From Hyalangium versicolor (GTDB lineage: Bacteria; Myxococcota; Myxococcia; Myxococcales; Myxococcaceae), in assembly GCF_020103695.1 (NCBI RefSeq), contig NZ_JAHXBF010000002.1, positions 558,001-622,000 on the forward strand: a stretch of DNA of 64,000 nt, read 5' to 3'. The notes under the pieces are model-generated. The model was given only the letters and a program-made list of their open reading frames with translations, did no database searches and was not told the DNA's origin. This document shows, in pieces, positions 45,081-54,269 of the stretch (within the stretch, counting starts at the first letter, position 1; every line of letters begins with the position of its first letter). The translations under genes were made by a program, and so were the position numbers.

Positions 45081-45130
45081 AAAATCCTCGGGAACTCTTC
45101 GCGGCAGGTGCGTCTGGACAGGTGAAGGCT
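45081..45130 (+). promoter_or_regulatory. ECF-type promoter of the metalloprotease gene (copy 2 of the 50-bp block)
   Basis: GGAACT (45091-45096) and CGTCTG (45111-45116) with the same 14-base gap as the copy at 40801-40850. Transcription should start near 45121, leaving about 60 untranslated bases before the TTG at 45182. Confidence 0.72.
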
Positions 45131-45181
45131 CTCGAGAGCCTCGTTCCACCAGACCCCGCCGCGAAGCGGGAGGAGACCCAC

Positions 45182-48100
45182 TTGACCACCAGGAAACCCC
45201 ACCGGCGCCCCCACAGGGCGCTTCGGACGGGAGGCGTGTTGCTGACGCTCTCGTGCATGCTGGGCATGAGCCACACCGGCCGCGCCGCCACCTCCACACC
45301 CACCGCCACCACGCCTGACCCCATCGATACGGACGCCCCACTGCGCCCCAAGCTCACTCCCGCCGAGCGGGACCGGCTTGAGCAGACACTGGAACTCCAG
45401 GCCAAGCAGGTGACGGAGGAGCTCAACAGCGGACGTACCCGCCTGGGCCTCGGACCCAATGACGAGCTGAAGCTCACGGAGGCCCAGATCGATCCCTATG
45501 GGACAGCCCACTTCCGCTTCCGCCAATACCACCAAGGCCTGCGCGTGATGGGCGTGGGCCTCATCGCCCACCGCGATGCAGCAAGCGCAACGAACACGCC
45601 CTACCTCGCGCCAGGCCTCTCGATGGCCACCACCCCCACCGTCCCAGAGGCCCAGGCCCGCACCATCGCCGAGCAGGCCTTCGGGGCTGTCCCGGGCGCG
45701 GCGCTCACGACCCAGGTGGAGCTGGCCATCCAGCCCATCGAGGTGCTGCGCTTCGAGCCCGACGCCGCCGGAGGCATCACCAACAGCGATCAGATGTTCC
45801 GGGACGTCACCGGGTATCGCCTCGTCTACGTCGCGCAGGTCGCGGTGGAAGCGCCCGACGAGCCGGAGGCTCCGCCAGAGCCCCCTCCCACGGGAGAGAT
45901 CCCCGCCCCTTCTCCATCGCGCGCCGCCGACACGTACTCCCTGGATGACACGACGCCAGAGGGCGGCAGCAGTGCCGAGTCAGAGAGTCCTGCTCTCGCG
46001 CAAGAGCCGCTCCGGGTCATCATCGACGCGACGACGGGCCGCATCCTGGCCCAGCGCAGGGACCAGAGCGGCGCGGGACAACCCGTTACGAGCTTGGGCC
46101 ACTCGCAGCACCACGGGGATGTCGACCTCAGCACCCGCTACAACACCAGCGCCGTCCGCCACGAGCTGTACGATCCCTATCGAGGAAACAACTCGATCCG
46201 GGACCTGAGGAACGGGACCAGCGGCAAGGCAGAGGACTCCTTCCTGTACTGGGGACCGGACAACGAGTGGGGTGATGGCCTCGAGTTCGAGGACGGCACC
46301 AGCACCACCAGCGCGCGCGGAGAGACGGCGGCCGTGGATGTGGCCTACGGCGTCGAGCGCTCGTGGGATCTGCTGCGCAATGTGTTCGGCCGCAAGGGCC
46401 TGGACGGCAAGAACTCCCCGGTCAACGCCCGGGTCCACTACGGGCACAACTACAGCGATGCCCACTGGAGCAACTACTGGAAGCAACCCTTCTTCGGCGA
46501 CGGCCTGGACGGCTCCGGTCCCGACGGGAAGAACACCCCGCCCCATACGCAGCTCGACGTCGTGGGACATGAGCTGGGCCATGGCCTGTGGCTATACGAA
46601 CTGGGCTCGTCGGACGGCTCCATCGCCGGAGGCCTCAACGAAGGCCATGGCGACGTCATGGGCTCGCTGGTCGAGTTCTATACGTATGGCCACCAGGGCC
46701 TGGGCTTCCTCATCCCGGACACCCGAGCGAGCTGGAACTGGCGCTCACGCATGGTCGACCCCGAGCACTATCGCGAGAAGAACAGCCAGGGCGAAACCCG
46801 GTACGGGATCCGGTACTTCAAATCGACCATCGCCCAGGAACCCGTGCACGTGATTGGCACGCTCTACGGCCACGCCTTCGTCTTCCTGGCACACGGCGCG
46901 GTCAGCGATACGGCCTCCACGCTGTACAGCAGCTACCTGCCGAATGGCATGGCGGGCATCAGCGCGGATCGCGCCGGCGAGCTGTGGTTCCTGGCGACCA
47001 CCGCCTACCTGCCAGAGGATCCGGACTTCACCCAGCTGCGCGCGGCCTACCTGGCGGCCGCGAAGCAGATCTATGGAGAGGGCTCCCGCGTCCACAACGC
47101 CGTGAAGGATGCCTTCGGTGCTGTCGGCGTGGGGCAGTTGGCAACCGATATCTCGGCGCCGGAGATCCTCGACGCCCACCTGGAGGCCGTGGACGAGGGC
47201 GAGGGCACGGTGTTCGTCGTCTCCTCGGTCTCTGATGACACGGGCGTCATCCGCACGGACTTCAAGATCGGCGCGTTCCAGCAGAGCTCCACCTTCTCTC
47301 CGCACGAGGCCTACCTCGACATCAGCACGCTGAGCCTGGGCTCGCGCCCGGTGTCCGTGACCGCGGTGGACCGCAAGCTCAAGACGGCGAACACGTCGCT
47401 GCCGCTCATCCTCGTCGGTGCAAACCAGTTGCTGACCAACGGACGGTTCGAGTCCGGCGCCACTGGTTGGACCGCCACCTCCGGCGTCATCGGCAAGCAG
47501 GCTGGTAAACGACCGGTGCCCTTCATGGGATCGTGGAACGCGGTCTTCAGCGCCAGTGACAGCCTGACGCAGAGCGTCACCATCCCCGCCGATGCGACGT
47601 CCGCACCGCTGAGCTACCGGGTGCGCGTCGAGCCCGATGCGACGGATGCAGGCCTGCTGTCGGTCTCGGTGAAGGATCTGAACACCGGCACGGTCACGAA
47701 CCTGGCCTCCTATGCGCGGGACGACGTGAAGTACTTCACCGCAGGCCGCCACTACCGGCGCGGACAGTTCAACCTGGCCGCGTTCCGAGGCCACACCGTG
47801 CAGTTGCGCTTCGTGTCCAACGCGGCGACGGGCGGCGAGGACTACAGCGTCGACAACGTCAGCCTCACCTACTCCGCGCCGGTCATCGTCAATCCCCCGA
47901 GCCTCGTGCTGCACGAGGACGAGCAGACCCTGCGCTTCGAGTTCGAAGGGCTCAGCGGCTATGCACCCGAGCGGATCCATCGCGTCGAGTACGTGGTGGG
48001 TGGCGTGGTGAAGGCCGCCAGCCTCAGCGGCCCGGCGTTCACTGCCCTCGCGTCCATCAAGGACTGGCCCACCGGGAACACGTCCGTCGTGGCCCGCGTG

Positions 48101-48670
48101 TATGACAACGCCGGAACGGTTGTCGGGCAGTCCGCCTCCGTTCCGCTGACGCTGAAGGGCGCGAAGCAGGTGCTGGCCAACGGTGACTTCGAGGCGGGCA
48201 CCGCGTCCTGGGTGCTCAGCGGCTCCGTCTCCGTGGGGACCGACAGCGAGGGCGTCTCCCGGGCCTTCCTCGGCACGCGCTACGGCCGGCTCGGAGGACA
48301 GGGGGTCGTGCACGACAGCTCCCTCAGCCAGATCATCGGCCTGCCGACGGATCTCCTGAGCGCCCGCCTCAGCTACCGGCTCGACATCGACACCACCGAG
48401 GACAACTCCGGCGGCACCGACACCCTTCAGATAGAAGTGCAGGTGCTCCCGTCCGGCGCGTGGGAGGTGCTCGAAACCATCCCCGCCAACACGGACATCA
48501 GCGGCGGTGAGACCTTCAAGGGCTACCAGCGGCGCACCGTGAACCTGACGGCGTACCAAGGCAAGACGGTGCGGCTGCGCTTCCGGGTCCGGGAGAACGC
48601 GGGCCTGGCGACCACCTACCGCATCGACAACGCCAGCGTCACCTACACGACCCTGCTCATCGGCACTTGA
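45182..48670 (+). CDS. Secreted thermolysin-family (M4-like) metalloprotease with C-terminal binding modules
   Basis: 1162 residues. I place the start at the TTG at 45182, which has AGGAG six bases upstream, rather than a GTG at 45122 that would fall at the transcription start. A basic signal peptide (KPHRRPHRALRTGGVLLTLSCMLG) is followed by an FTP/PepSY-like propeptide, including FRQYHQGLRVMGVGLIAH. The zinc motif HELGH has His463, Glu464 and His467; GGLNEGHGDVMG supplies the third ligand. After the catalytic part come two beta-sandwich modules with YSVDNVSLTY and YRIDNASVTY, like carbohydrate-binding or P-domains. It digests proteins outside the cell. Its promoter links it to the ECF sigma factor upstream. 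Myxococcus FibA is a matrix protease of this family. Confidence 0.88.
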   Translation: MTTRKPHRRPHRALRTGGVLLTLSCMLGMSHTGRAATSTPTATTPDPIDTDAPLRPKLTPAERDRLEQTLELQAKQVTEELNSGRTRLGLGPNDELKLTEAQIDPYGTAHFRFRQYHQGLRVMGVGLIAHRDAASATNTPYLAPGLSMATTPTVPEAQARTIAEQAFGAVPGAALTTQVELAIQPIEVLRFEPDAAGGITNSDQMFRDVTGYRLVYVAQVAVEAPDEPEAPPEPPPTGEIPAPSPSRAADTYSLDDTTPEGGSSAESESPALAQEPLRVIIDATTGRILAQRRDQSGAGQPVTSLGHSQHHGDVDLSTRYNTSAVRHELYDPYRGNNSIRDLRNGTSGKAEDSFLYWGPDNEWGDGLEFEDGTSTTSARGETAAVDVAYGVERSWDLLRNVFGRKGLDGKNSPVNARVHYGHNYSDAHWSNYWKQPFFGDGLDGSGPDGKNTPPHTQLDVVGHELGHGLWLYELGSSDGSIAGGLNEGHGDVMGSLVEFYTYGHQGLGFLIPDTRASWNWRSRMVDPEHYREKNSQGETRYGIRYFKSTIAQEPVHVIGTLYGHAFVFLAHGAVSDTASTLYSSYLPNGMAGISADRAGELWFLATTAYLPEDPDFTQLRAAYLAAAKQIYGEGSRVHNAVKDAFGAVGVGQLATDISAPEILDAHLEAVDEGEGTVFVVSSVSDDTGVIRTDFKIGAFQQSSTFSPHEAYLDISTLSLGSRPVSVTAVDRKLKTANTSLPLILVGANQLLTNGRFESGATGWTATSGVIGKQAGKRPVPFMGSWNAVFSASDSLTQSVTIPADATSAPLSYRVRVEPDATDAGLLSVSVKDLNTGTVTNLASYARDDVKYFTAGRHYRRGQFNLAAFRGHTVQLRFVSNAATGGEDYSVDNVSLTYSAPVIVNPPSLVLHEDEQTLRFEFEGLSGYAPERIHRVEYVVGGVVKAASLSGPAFTALASIKDWPTGNTSVVARVYDNAGTVVGQSASVPLTLKGAKQVLANGDFEAGTASWVLSGSVSVGTDSEGVSRAFLGTRYGRLGGQGVVHDSSLSQIIGLPTDLLSARLSYRLDIDTTEDNSGGTDTLQIEVQVLPSGAWEVLETIPANTDISGGETFKGYQRRTVNLTAYQGKTVRLRFRVRENAGLATTYRIDNASVTYTTLLIGT

Positions 48671-48711
48671 CGCAGGGCGTCGAGCGTGGCGGCAGCAGAA
48701 GGCCGCCGTGC

Positions 48712-48758
48712 TCCCAAAAGAAAACAGGCCCGGTCTCCCCAAGGGGACCGAGCCTGTT
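48712..48758 (-). terminator. Intrinsic terminator of the cold-shock gene
   Basis: A stem (AACAGGC at 48723-48729 with GCCTGTT at 48752-48758, then CGGT with ACCG, then CCCC with GGGG) is followed, on the minus strand, by the T-rich TTCTTTT. It ends the minus-strand cspA gene and lies past the metalloprotease stop, where it may also block read-through from the left. Confidence 0.85.
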
Positions 48759-48778
48759 GTGAGGTCTAGACGCGGGAA

Positions 48779-48982
48779 CTAGACCGGACGAACGTTCTGC
48801 GCCTGCAGGCCCTTGGGGCCACGGGCGACGTCGAACTCGACCTTCTGACCTTCCTGCAGCGTACGGAAGCCCTGGGTCTGGATCGCAGTGTGGTGGCAGA
48901 AGAGGTCCTCACCCCCGCCGTCCTGCATGATGAACCCAAAGCCCTTCGCGTCGTTGAACCACTTCACGGTACCGGTTGCCAT
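48779..48982 (-). CDS. cspA: CspA-family cold-shock protein
   Basis: 67 residues, the normal size. It has the RNA-binding strands KGFGFI (RNP1) and DLFCHH (RNP2), the opening [18 protein letters not shown] and the end [16 protein letters not shown]2 normally reads VFVH; here Val is replaced by Leu and Cys. The protein melts RNA hairpins, often at low temperature or in stationary phase. The upstream region of about 220 bases is shared with the next gene on the other strand and may form a cold-shock leader; no classic cold box is clear. Terminator follows. Confidence 0.94.
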   Translation of the reverse strand: MATGTVKWFNDAKGFGFIMQDGGGEDLFCHHTAIQTQGFRTLQEGQKVEFDVARGPKGLQAQNVRPV

Positions 48983-49206
48983 TTACTTTCTTCTCTTCTT
49001 TCTCGTCCGGCTTCTTGAAATTGCGCCGGATGCCGCACCCGTTGAGCGTGCGGTACCTGCCGTGTGACACGTCTTTCCGAGAATGCCAAGCGCAATAGGG
49101 AGAAATGCGCCCCGTAGGACAGGAAGCGAACGCTCTCGCTCCTCCAGTTCGGCCGCCTGCCCGGGTCTCCGGGAGCCGAGGGCTGGGGAACTCGTCCAGG
49201 TGCCCT

Positions 49207-50652
49207 ATGAAGATTGCCTCCCGCCTCCTGCTGCCTGCCCTGCTGCTCGGTGCGCCCGTGGTGCTCGCCCAGCAGAACCCGTCCCCTTCCGCTGAGTCAC
49301 CCTCCGCCGCACCTTCGGTGAAGACGGTCGACGTGAACTTCCGAGGCTCGCTCCGGGACGCGGTCAAGCGCATCGCCGAGGAGGGAGGCCTCAACCTCCT
49401 GGCCACCGGAGAGATGGACACCGTGGTGGAGGTGCACCTGAAGGGCATCTCCGCCGAGCAGGCCCTGCGCACCGTGGCTCGCACCTACTCGCTGCGTCTG
49501 GACCAGGATGGTTCCATCTTCACGCTCCGGCCCCAGACCGTGGCGGAGCAGGCCGCGAGTGCAGTTCCGTCCATGCCCTCGATGCCGTCCATGCCCTCGA
49601 TGCCGTCCATGCCCTCGATGCCGTCCATGCCCTCGATGCCGCTGAGTTCGGACGATGACGGGGACGCGAGAGAGATCCAGCACCGGGTCCGCGCGGAGAT
49701 GCGCAAGACCCACCACCGGAACCGCGAGGATCAGGATGTGGTGGCCCGTGGGCAGTCGCTGGAGGTGCGCGAGGGCGACTCGGTGGACAACGCCGTCGTC
49801 TACGGCGGCAACCTCACGGTGAAGGGCCACGTGGAGGAGGATGCGGTCGCCTTCGGCGGAAACCTGGACATCTACGGCACCGTGGAGGGAGACGCGAACG
49901 CGTTCGGCGGCAACGTCATCCTGCACGAGGGCGCCTCCGTGGAGGGAGACGTCTCGGCCATCGGTGGCACGGTCATCCGCGAAGAGGGCGCGTCGGTGGA
50001 GGGCAGCACCGAGTCCTTCGGCGGTGGGCACATCGGCGCCATGGTGGCCGGCGAGGTCGCGAACAGCCTGAAGCAGGAGTTCCAGAAGCAGGAGCGCGCG
50101 GAGGAGCCCATGGTGACGCACGACGCGGGGCACGAGGAGCATGAAGATTCCTCGGTGGGCGGAGGGCTCGTGGGGTTCATCCTCCGGTTCGCCGCGCTGT
50201 TCGGCCTGGGCTTCCTCGGGCAGCTCTTCTTCCCGGCCCGCATGAAGGAGCTGTCCACGGAGATCACCCGCCAGCCCGTCAAGAGCGGGCTCACGGGGCT
50301 GGTGGGCTTCATCGCGCTGATCCCCATCACCGTGGTGCTGGCCATCACCCTCATCGGCATCCCCGTGGTGGTGGCGCTGTGGCTGGCGGTGCCCATCGTC
50401 GCGGCGCTGGGCCTGTCGGTGCTGGCCAGCGAGATTGGCCTGAGGGTGCCAGTGCTGCGCGGACGCAAGACACAGGCGGCGGTGCTGGCGCTGGGTCTGC
50501 TCATCCTGCTGGCCGTGGGCTCCATCCCCGCCATCGGCCCGCTGGCCATGACGCTGGCCACGCTGGTCGCCTTCGGCGCGGCCATCCGCACCCGGTTCGG
50601 TCACCGCATCCGCGGCATCCCCGAGCCCATCGGGGCCTCTCCCGCGGTCTGA
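49207..50652 (+). CDS. STN-domain protein with beta-helix (bactofilin-like) repeats and membrane C-terminus
   Basis: 481 residues from the ATG at 49207, with AGGTG six bases upstream. A signal peptide (KIASRLLLPALLLGAPVVLA) precedes a secretin/TonB short N-terminal (STN) domain (about 35-105). A tandem (PSM)n repeat follows, then a polymer-forming/bactofilin-like region of about 12-residue turns (GNLTVKGHVEEDAVAFGGNLDIYGTVEGDANAFGG). After a charged linker come four or five hydrophobic spans (about 325-455), with LVGFIALIPITVVLAITLIGI. STN domains bind peptidoglycan or partner proteins; bactofilin-like turns polymerise. The combination suggests an envelope scaffold. No named family recognised. 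Confidence 0.78.
   Translation: MKIASRLLLPALLLGAPVVLAQQNPSPSAESPSAAPSVKTVDVNFRGSLRDAVKRIAEEGGLNLLATGEMDTVVEVHLKGISAEQALRTVARTYSLRLDQDGSIFTLRPQTVAEQAASAVPSMPSMPSMPSMPSMPSMPSMPSMPLSSDDDGDAREIQHRVRAEMRKTHHRNREDQDVVARGQSLEVREGDSVDNAVVYGGNLTVKGHVEEDAVAFGGNLDIYGTVEGDANAFGGNVILHEGASVEGDVSAIGGTVIREEGASVEGSTESFGGGHIGAMVAGEVANSLKQEFQKQERAEEPMVTHDAGHEEHEDSSVGGGLVGFILRFAALFGLGFLGQLFFPARMKELSTEITRQPVKSGLTGLVGFIALIPITVVLAITLIGIPVVVALWLAVPIVAALGLSVLASEIGLRVPVLRGRKTQAAVLALGLLILLAVGSIPAIGPLAMTLATLVAFGAAIRTRFGHRIRGIPEPIGASPAV
49567..49638 (+). repeat. Four perfect 18-bp tandem repeats encoding Pro-Ser-Met
   Basis: CCGTCCATGCCCTCGATG occurs four times in a row without a change, giving eight PSM triplets in the protein above. 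Exact identity at the DNA level suggests recent expansion and a copy number that can change by slippage without breaking the frame. Confidence 0.9.
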
Positions 50653-50674
50653 GTCCCTGAAGGCCGAGCGTTGT

Positions 50675-52063
50675 TCAAGGAACCAGGAGGCGCAGGAAGG
50701 CCTCCTGGTTCCAGTCGTGAGTCGTCACGCCGTCACGCTGGTACCCCGTCACCAGCCAGCTGCCTCCCGCTCCCGCGGTCATCGCCGTGCTCGTGAGCGT
50801 GCACGCACCGCCTTCGCAGGACTCGGGGTTGAGCACCCGCTCCCCCTGAAGAGTCCCATCCGAAGCAAAGGAAGTGAGCCTGCTTCCGCAGGCCACCATC
50901 ACCTGGCCCGAGCCTCCCACCGACAGCGAGGGCACGAGCCCCAGGGCATCGCAGCCCGGCCGCCGCAGCCATCCGCTCCCTTGGGCATCCATGGTGAGCA
51001 GGAACGGCCCGCCATCCGGCAACGTGGTGCCATCCCAGCTCATCGCGCCCTGGCTCTCACCCGCCGCCGCCACCGAGCCATCCGCCCTCGCGGTGATGTC
51101 GGTGACGCGGCCGTCCACGCCGCTCAGCACGTGTCCCCACGCCAGCGTCCCATCCGGCTCGAACGCGATGACGGCGAGGCTCCGCGTGCCCTCCGTCCCG
51201 AACCGCTGATCATCCAGCTCCAGCACGCCCTCGATCGTCCCCGTGAGAACCATGCGCCCCTGCGGCGTCAGCGCCACCGCTCGGAACTCGCTGCCCTCCG
51301 CAGCGCCATCGAGAGTCCTCGTCCAGCGCACACGGCCGTCCGCCTCGTAGACCGTGAGCAGTGGCACGTGCGCATCCTCCGTCCACTCCTCGCCGGAGAC
51401 GAGCACCTCGCCTGCAGCCCCCACCGTGAGGCCGTGCACCTTCTGGCCCACGCGCCGCTGCCACTCGGGCTCGCCCGCCGAGGAGAAACGCACCAGGAAG
51501 CCGTCCTCCGCGGCTCCCAGGCCCAGATCCACCGGGTACAGGAACGCGTTGCCCATCAGGTACACCGCGCCGTCCCCTGAAGCCCCGACGCGCGGCTCCG
51601 AGATCCGAGCTCGTGGGAACTCGCGGGTCCACTCAGGCTCGCCCTCCGCCGTGTACCGCGAGAGCGTCAGCACGCGCTGCTGTCCTTCCACCGGATCGCG
51701 ATCCTCGTCCTCGCGCAGCGTGGACGCCCACACCCACAACACGTGGCCCGCTCCATCCACCGCCACGTCCCACCCCGTGTCATCCTGCGGCCCGCCCAAC
51801 TGGTAGGACCAGGGCTCGGGCGCGGGAGGCGTCGTCTGCTCGGGAGGCTGCTCGGGGGGCGTGGGGTCCTCGGGTACCTGCTCGGGAGGAAGGGACTCGG
51901 GCGTCTCCGGCTTGGGAGCCGGCACCATGGGTCCTGATGGACCACCTGGCTCCTCGGGGGTGGGCGTGGGTGCCTCACCCCCGCAGGCCGCCGCCCCCAG
52001 CACCAGAGTCGCCATCGAGAGCCACGCCGCCCAGCGGCCTCTTCCACCTGTCTCACGCCTCAT
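50675..52063 (-). CDS. Beta-propeller-like lipoprotein
   Basis: 462 residues from the ATG at 52063, with GGAG five to six bases upstream. The signal ends in LGAAAC, followed by a Pro/Glu-rich linker. The mature part has about ten repeats of a D.G..W.. pattern with Gly-rich turns (GWDVAVDGAGHVLWVW, GASGDGAVYLMG, VGAAGEVLVSGEEW, ITARADGSVAAAGE). This fits SBBP/NHL-like propellers. Function unknown; lipoproteins of this kind are common in myxobacteria as surface binding proteins. It is convergent with the STN protein gene (22 bases between stops) and divergent from the MoxR operon. Confidence 0.75.
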   Translation of the reverse strand: MRRETGGRGRWAAWLSMATLVLGAAACGGEAPTPTPEEPGGPSGPMVPAPKPETPESLPPEQVPEDPTPPEQPPEQTTPPAPEPWSYQLGGPQDDTGWDVAVDGAGHVLWVWASTLREDEDRDPVEGQQRVLTLSRYTAEGEPEWTREFPRARISEPRVGASGDGAVYLMGNAFLYPVDLGLGAAEDGFLVRFSSAGEPEWQRRVGQKVHGLTVGAAGEVLVSGEEWTEDAHVPLLTVYEADGRVRWTRTLDGAAEGSEFRAVALTPQGRMVLTGTIEGVLELDDQRFGTEGTRSLAVIAFEPDGTLAWGHVLSGVDGRVTDITARADGSVAAAGESQGAMSWDGTTLPDGGPFLLTMDAQGSGWLRRPGCDALGLVPSLSVGGSGQVMVACGSRLTSFASDGTLQGERVLNPESCEGGACTLTSTAMTAGAGGSWLVTGYQRDGVTTHDWNQEAFLRLLVP

Positions 52064-52343
52064 GCACGCTCCAGCCCCCGTCCCTCCGACCCTCCGCAAG
52101 CCACCCTGGAAGATGGGACCCTTGAACGTAAGCAGTCTGTCCCGTGGCACACTCCAGGCTCGGCATGCCCTGCCCCCTCCCCTCGGAGGGTAGACACCCA
52201 GGCTCGGAATACCCGGGGCCCCCGCCCGGCTGAACGGTCGGAATACGAGCCTTCCTGGGGGGTTCCCCGTCCACGTCCGCCGTGGACGGAGGCTGCGGAA
52301 ACCGATGGTTCCCGAGCCCTACCCCGGTTAAGAGAACCGACTT

Positions 52344-53375
52344 ATGGAAAGTGCCGCCCCCACCCCCAACACCGCGCCAGAGTCCCTCCCCACCGAGGAC
52401 CTGCGCGCCGTCGAGGAGCTCGCCCTGGCCCGGGCGCAGATCGTCGAGCAGATCGAGAAGCGCGTCGTCGGTCAGCGGGACGTCGTCGAGCACCTGCTCA
52501 TCTCGCTCTTCAGCCGAGGCCACTGTCTCTTCGTGGGCGTGCCCGGTCTGGCCAAGACGCTGCTCATCTCCACGCTGGCGGACGTCCTCAACCTCTCCTT
52601 CAACCGCATCCAGTTCACGCCGGACCTGATGCCCTCGGACATCACCGGCACGGACATCCTCGAGGAGGACAAGGCCACCGGGCACCGCGCGTTCCGCTTC
52701 GTGCAGGGCCCGCTGTTCGCCAACATCATCCTCGCGGACGAGGTGAACCGCACCCCGCCCAAGACGCAGGCGGCGCTGCTCCAGGCCATGCAGGAGTACC
52801 GCATCACCGCGGGCGGCCGTACCTATCCGCTGGACCTGCCCTTCCTGGTGTTCGCCACGCAGAACCCCATCGAGCAGGAGGGTACCTACCCACTGCCCGA
52901 GGCCCAGCTGGACCGCTTCATGTTCCTCGTGGACGTGGGCTACCCCACCGCCGAGGAAGAGGTGCAGATCGTCAAGAGCACCACCGGCGGAGCCCAGCCG
53001 AAGTTGGAGAAGATCCTCTCGCCCCAGCGCATCCTCGCGCTGCAGGAGCTGGTGCGCCGCGTCCCCGTGCCGGATCATGTCGTTCGCTACGCCGTGGAGC
53101 TGGTGCGCCACACGCGTCCCAAGGAGCCGGGTGTGCCCGACTTCGTGGCGAAGAACGTGTCCTGGGGAGCCGGTCCGCGTGCCAGCCAGTACTTGGTGCT
53201 CGCGGCCAAGGCCCGCGCCATCCTCTCCGGGCGCTTCGTGGCCACCGTGGAGGATGTGAAGGCGCTGGCTCGCCCCGTGCTGCGCCACCGCGTCCTGCCC
53301 AACTTCACCGCCGAGAGCGAAGGCATCACCTCCGTGAAGCTGGTGGATCAGCTCGTCGCCACGGTGAAGGGATAG
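52344..53375 (+). CDS. MoxR-type AAA ATPase
   Basis: 343 residues with a MoxR Walker A GVPGLAKT, Walker B ILADEVNRTPPKTQAALLQAMQE and the sensor motif FATQNPIEQEGTYPLPEAQLDRF. The C-terminal lid is normal. MoxR ATPases work with von-Willebrand-domain proteins to activate or assemble metalloenzymes and envelope complexes. It is the first gene of a tight group with a DUF58 and a BatA-type gene, the classic MoxR-vWA set. The ATG at 52344 lacks a strong ribosome site. It is preceded by 280 bases divergent from the propeller lipoprotein. Confidence 0.94.
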   Translation: MESAAPTPNTAPESLPTEDLRAVEELALARAQIVEQIEKRVVGQRDVVEHLLISLFSRGHCLFVGVPGLAKTLLISTLADVLNLSFNRIQFTPDLMPSDITGTDILEEDKATGHRAFRFVQGPLFANIILADEVNRTPPKTQAALLQAMQEYRITAGGRTYPLDLPFLVFATQNPIEQEGTYPLPEAQLDRFMFLVDVGYPTAEEEVQIVKSTTGGAQPKLEKILSPQRILALQELVRRVPVPDHVVRYAVELVRHTRPKEPGVPDFVAKNVSWGAGPRASQYLVLAAKARAILSGRFVATVEDVKALARPVLRHRVLPNFTAESEGITSVKLVDQLVATVKG

Positions 53376-53387
53376 CCGCCCACGCTC

Positions 53388-54269
53388 ATGGCGCTGCTCG
53401 ACGCCCAGACGCTGTCCCGCCTGCAAGGAGTGAAGCTGCGCGCCCGCGCGGTCATGGAGGGCGTGCTGTCCGGTCTCCACAAGAGCCCCCACCAGGGCCA
53501 GAGCGTGGAGTTCGCCGAACACAAGGAGTACGCGCCCGGCGACGAGCTGCGCCACCTGGACTGGAAGGCCTACGGCAAGTTCGACAAGTACTACATCAAG
53601 CGCTTCGAGCATGAGACGAACCTGCGCTCGGTGATGGTGGTGGATGCGTCCGCCTCCATGGGCTACCGCAGCGGGGCGCTCTCCAAGCTCGAGGTGTCCA
53701 CCATCCTCGCCGGTGCGCTGTGCTACCTGCTGGTGCGCCAGCAGGACGCCGCGGGCCTGGCCGTCATGGCGGGCGATGCCTTCCAGGATGTGCCGCCGCG
53801 AGCCTCCGCCGGACACCTCAATGTGCTGCTGGATGCGCTGGAGCACACCCAGCCCCAAGGCTCCACGGATCTGGCCGGCGTGGCGGACCACCTGGCCGAG
53901 GTGCTCCCGCGCCGCTCCACCGTGGTCGTCCTCTCGGACCTGCTGGATGATCGCCAGGACGCCCTCAAGCGCATCCTCGCCCTGCGCCAGCGCAAGAACG
54001 ATGTGGTCCTCTTCCATGTGGTGGATCCCGCGGAGCTGACCTTCCCCTTCGATGATCCGACCCTCTTCCTCGACATGGAGGGGGACGCCCGCATCGAGGT
54101 GAACCCGCGCGAGATCAAAGAGAGCTACCTGGAGGAGTTCGGTGCCTTCCTCGCGAGTGTGAAGGCGGCCTGCGCCGAGGCGGACGTGGACTACGAGCTG
54201 GTGCGAACCGACGAACGGCTGGATGAGGTGCTGCTGCGCTTCCTGGCACGGCGCGGGAGGCGGCGGTGA
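53388..54269 (+). CDS. DUF58 (vWA-like) protein
   Basis: 293 residues. It has the DUF58 hallmark LSGLHKSPHQGQSVEFAEHKEYAPGDELRHLDWKAYGKFDKYYIKRFE near residues 28-75, then a vWA-like fold with a metal site motif DASASMGY. Members act with MoxR. It starts 12 bases after the MoxR stop and its own stop overlaps the next start (GTGA), so the three genes are one translationally coupled operon. Confidence 0.93.
   Translation: MALLDAQTLSRLQGVKLRARAVMEGVLSGLHKSPHQGQSVEFAEHKEYAPGDELRHLDWKAYGKFDKYYIKRFEHETNLRSVMVVDASASMGYRSGALSKLEVSTILAGALCYLLVRQQDAAGLAVMAGDAFQDVPPRASAGHLNVLLDALEHTQPQGSTDLAGVADHLAEVLPRRSTVVVLSDLLDDRQDALKRILALRQRKNDVVLFHVVDPAELTFPFDDPTLFLDMEGDARIEVNPREIKESYLEEFGAFLASVKAACAEADVDYELVRTDERLDEVLLRFLARRGRRR

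Noticed and set aside
49567..49638. Tandem 18-bp repeats as a CRISPR array
   Set aside because: They are contiguous without spacers, lie in frame inside a gene and encode a simple PSM repeat.
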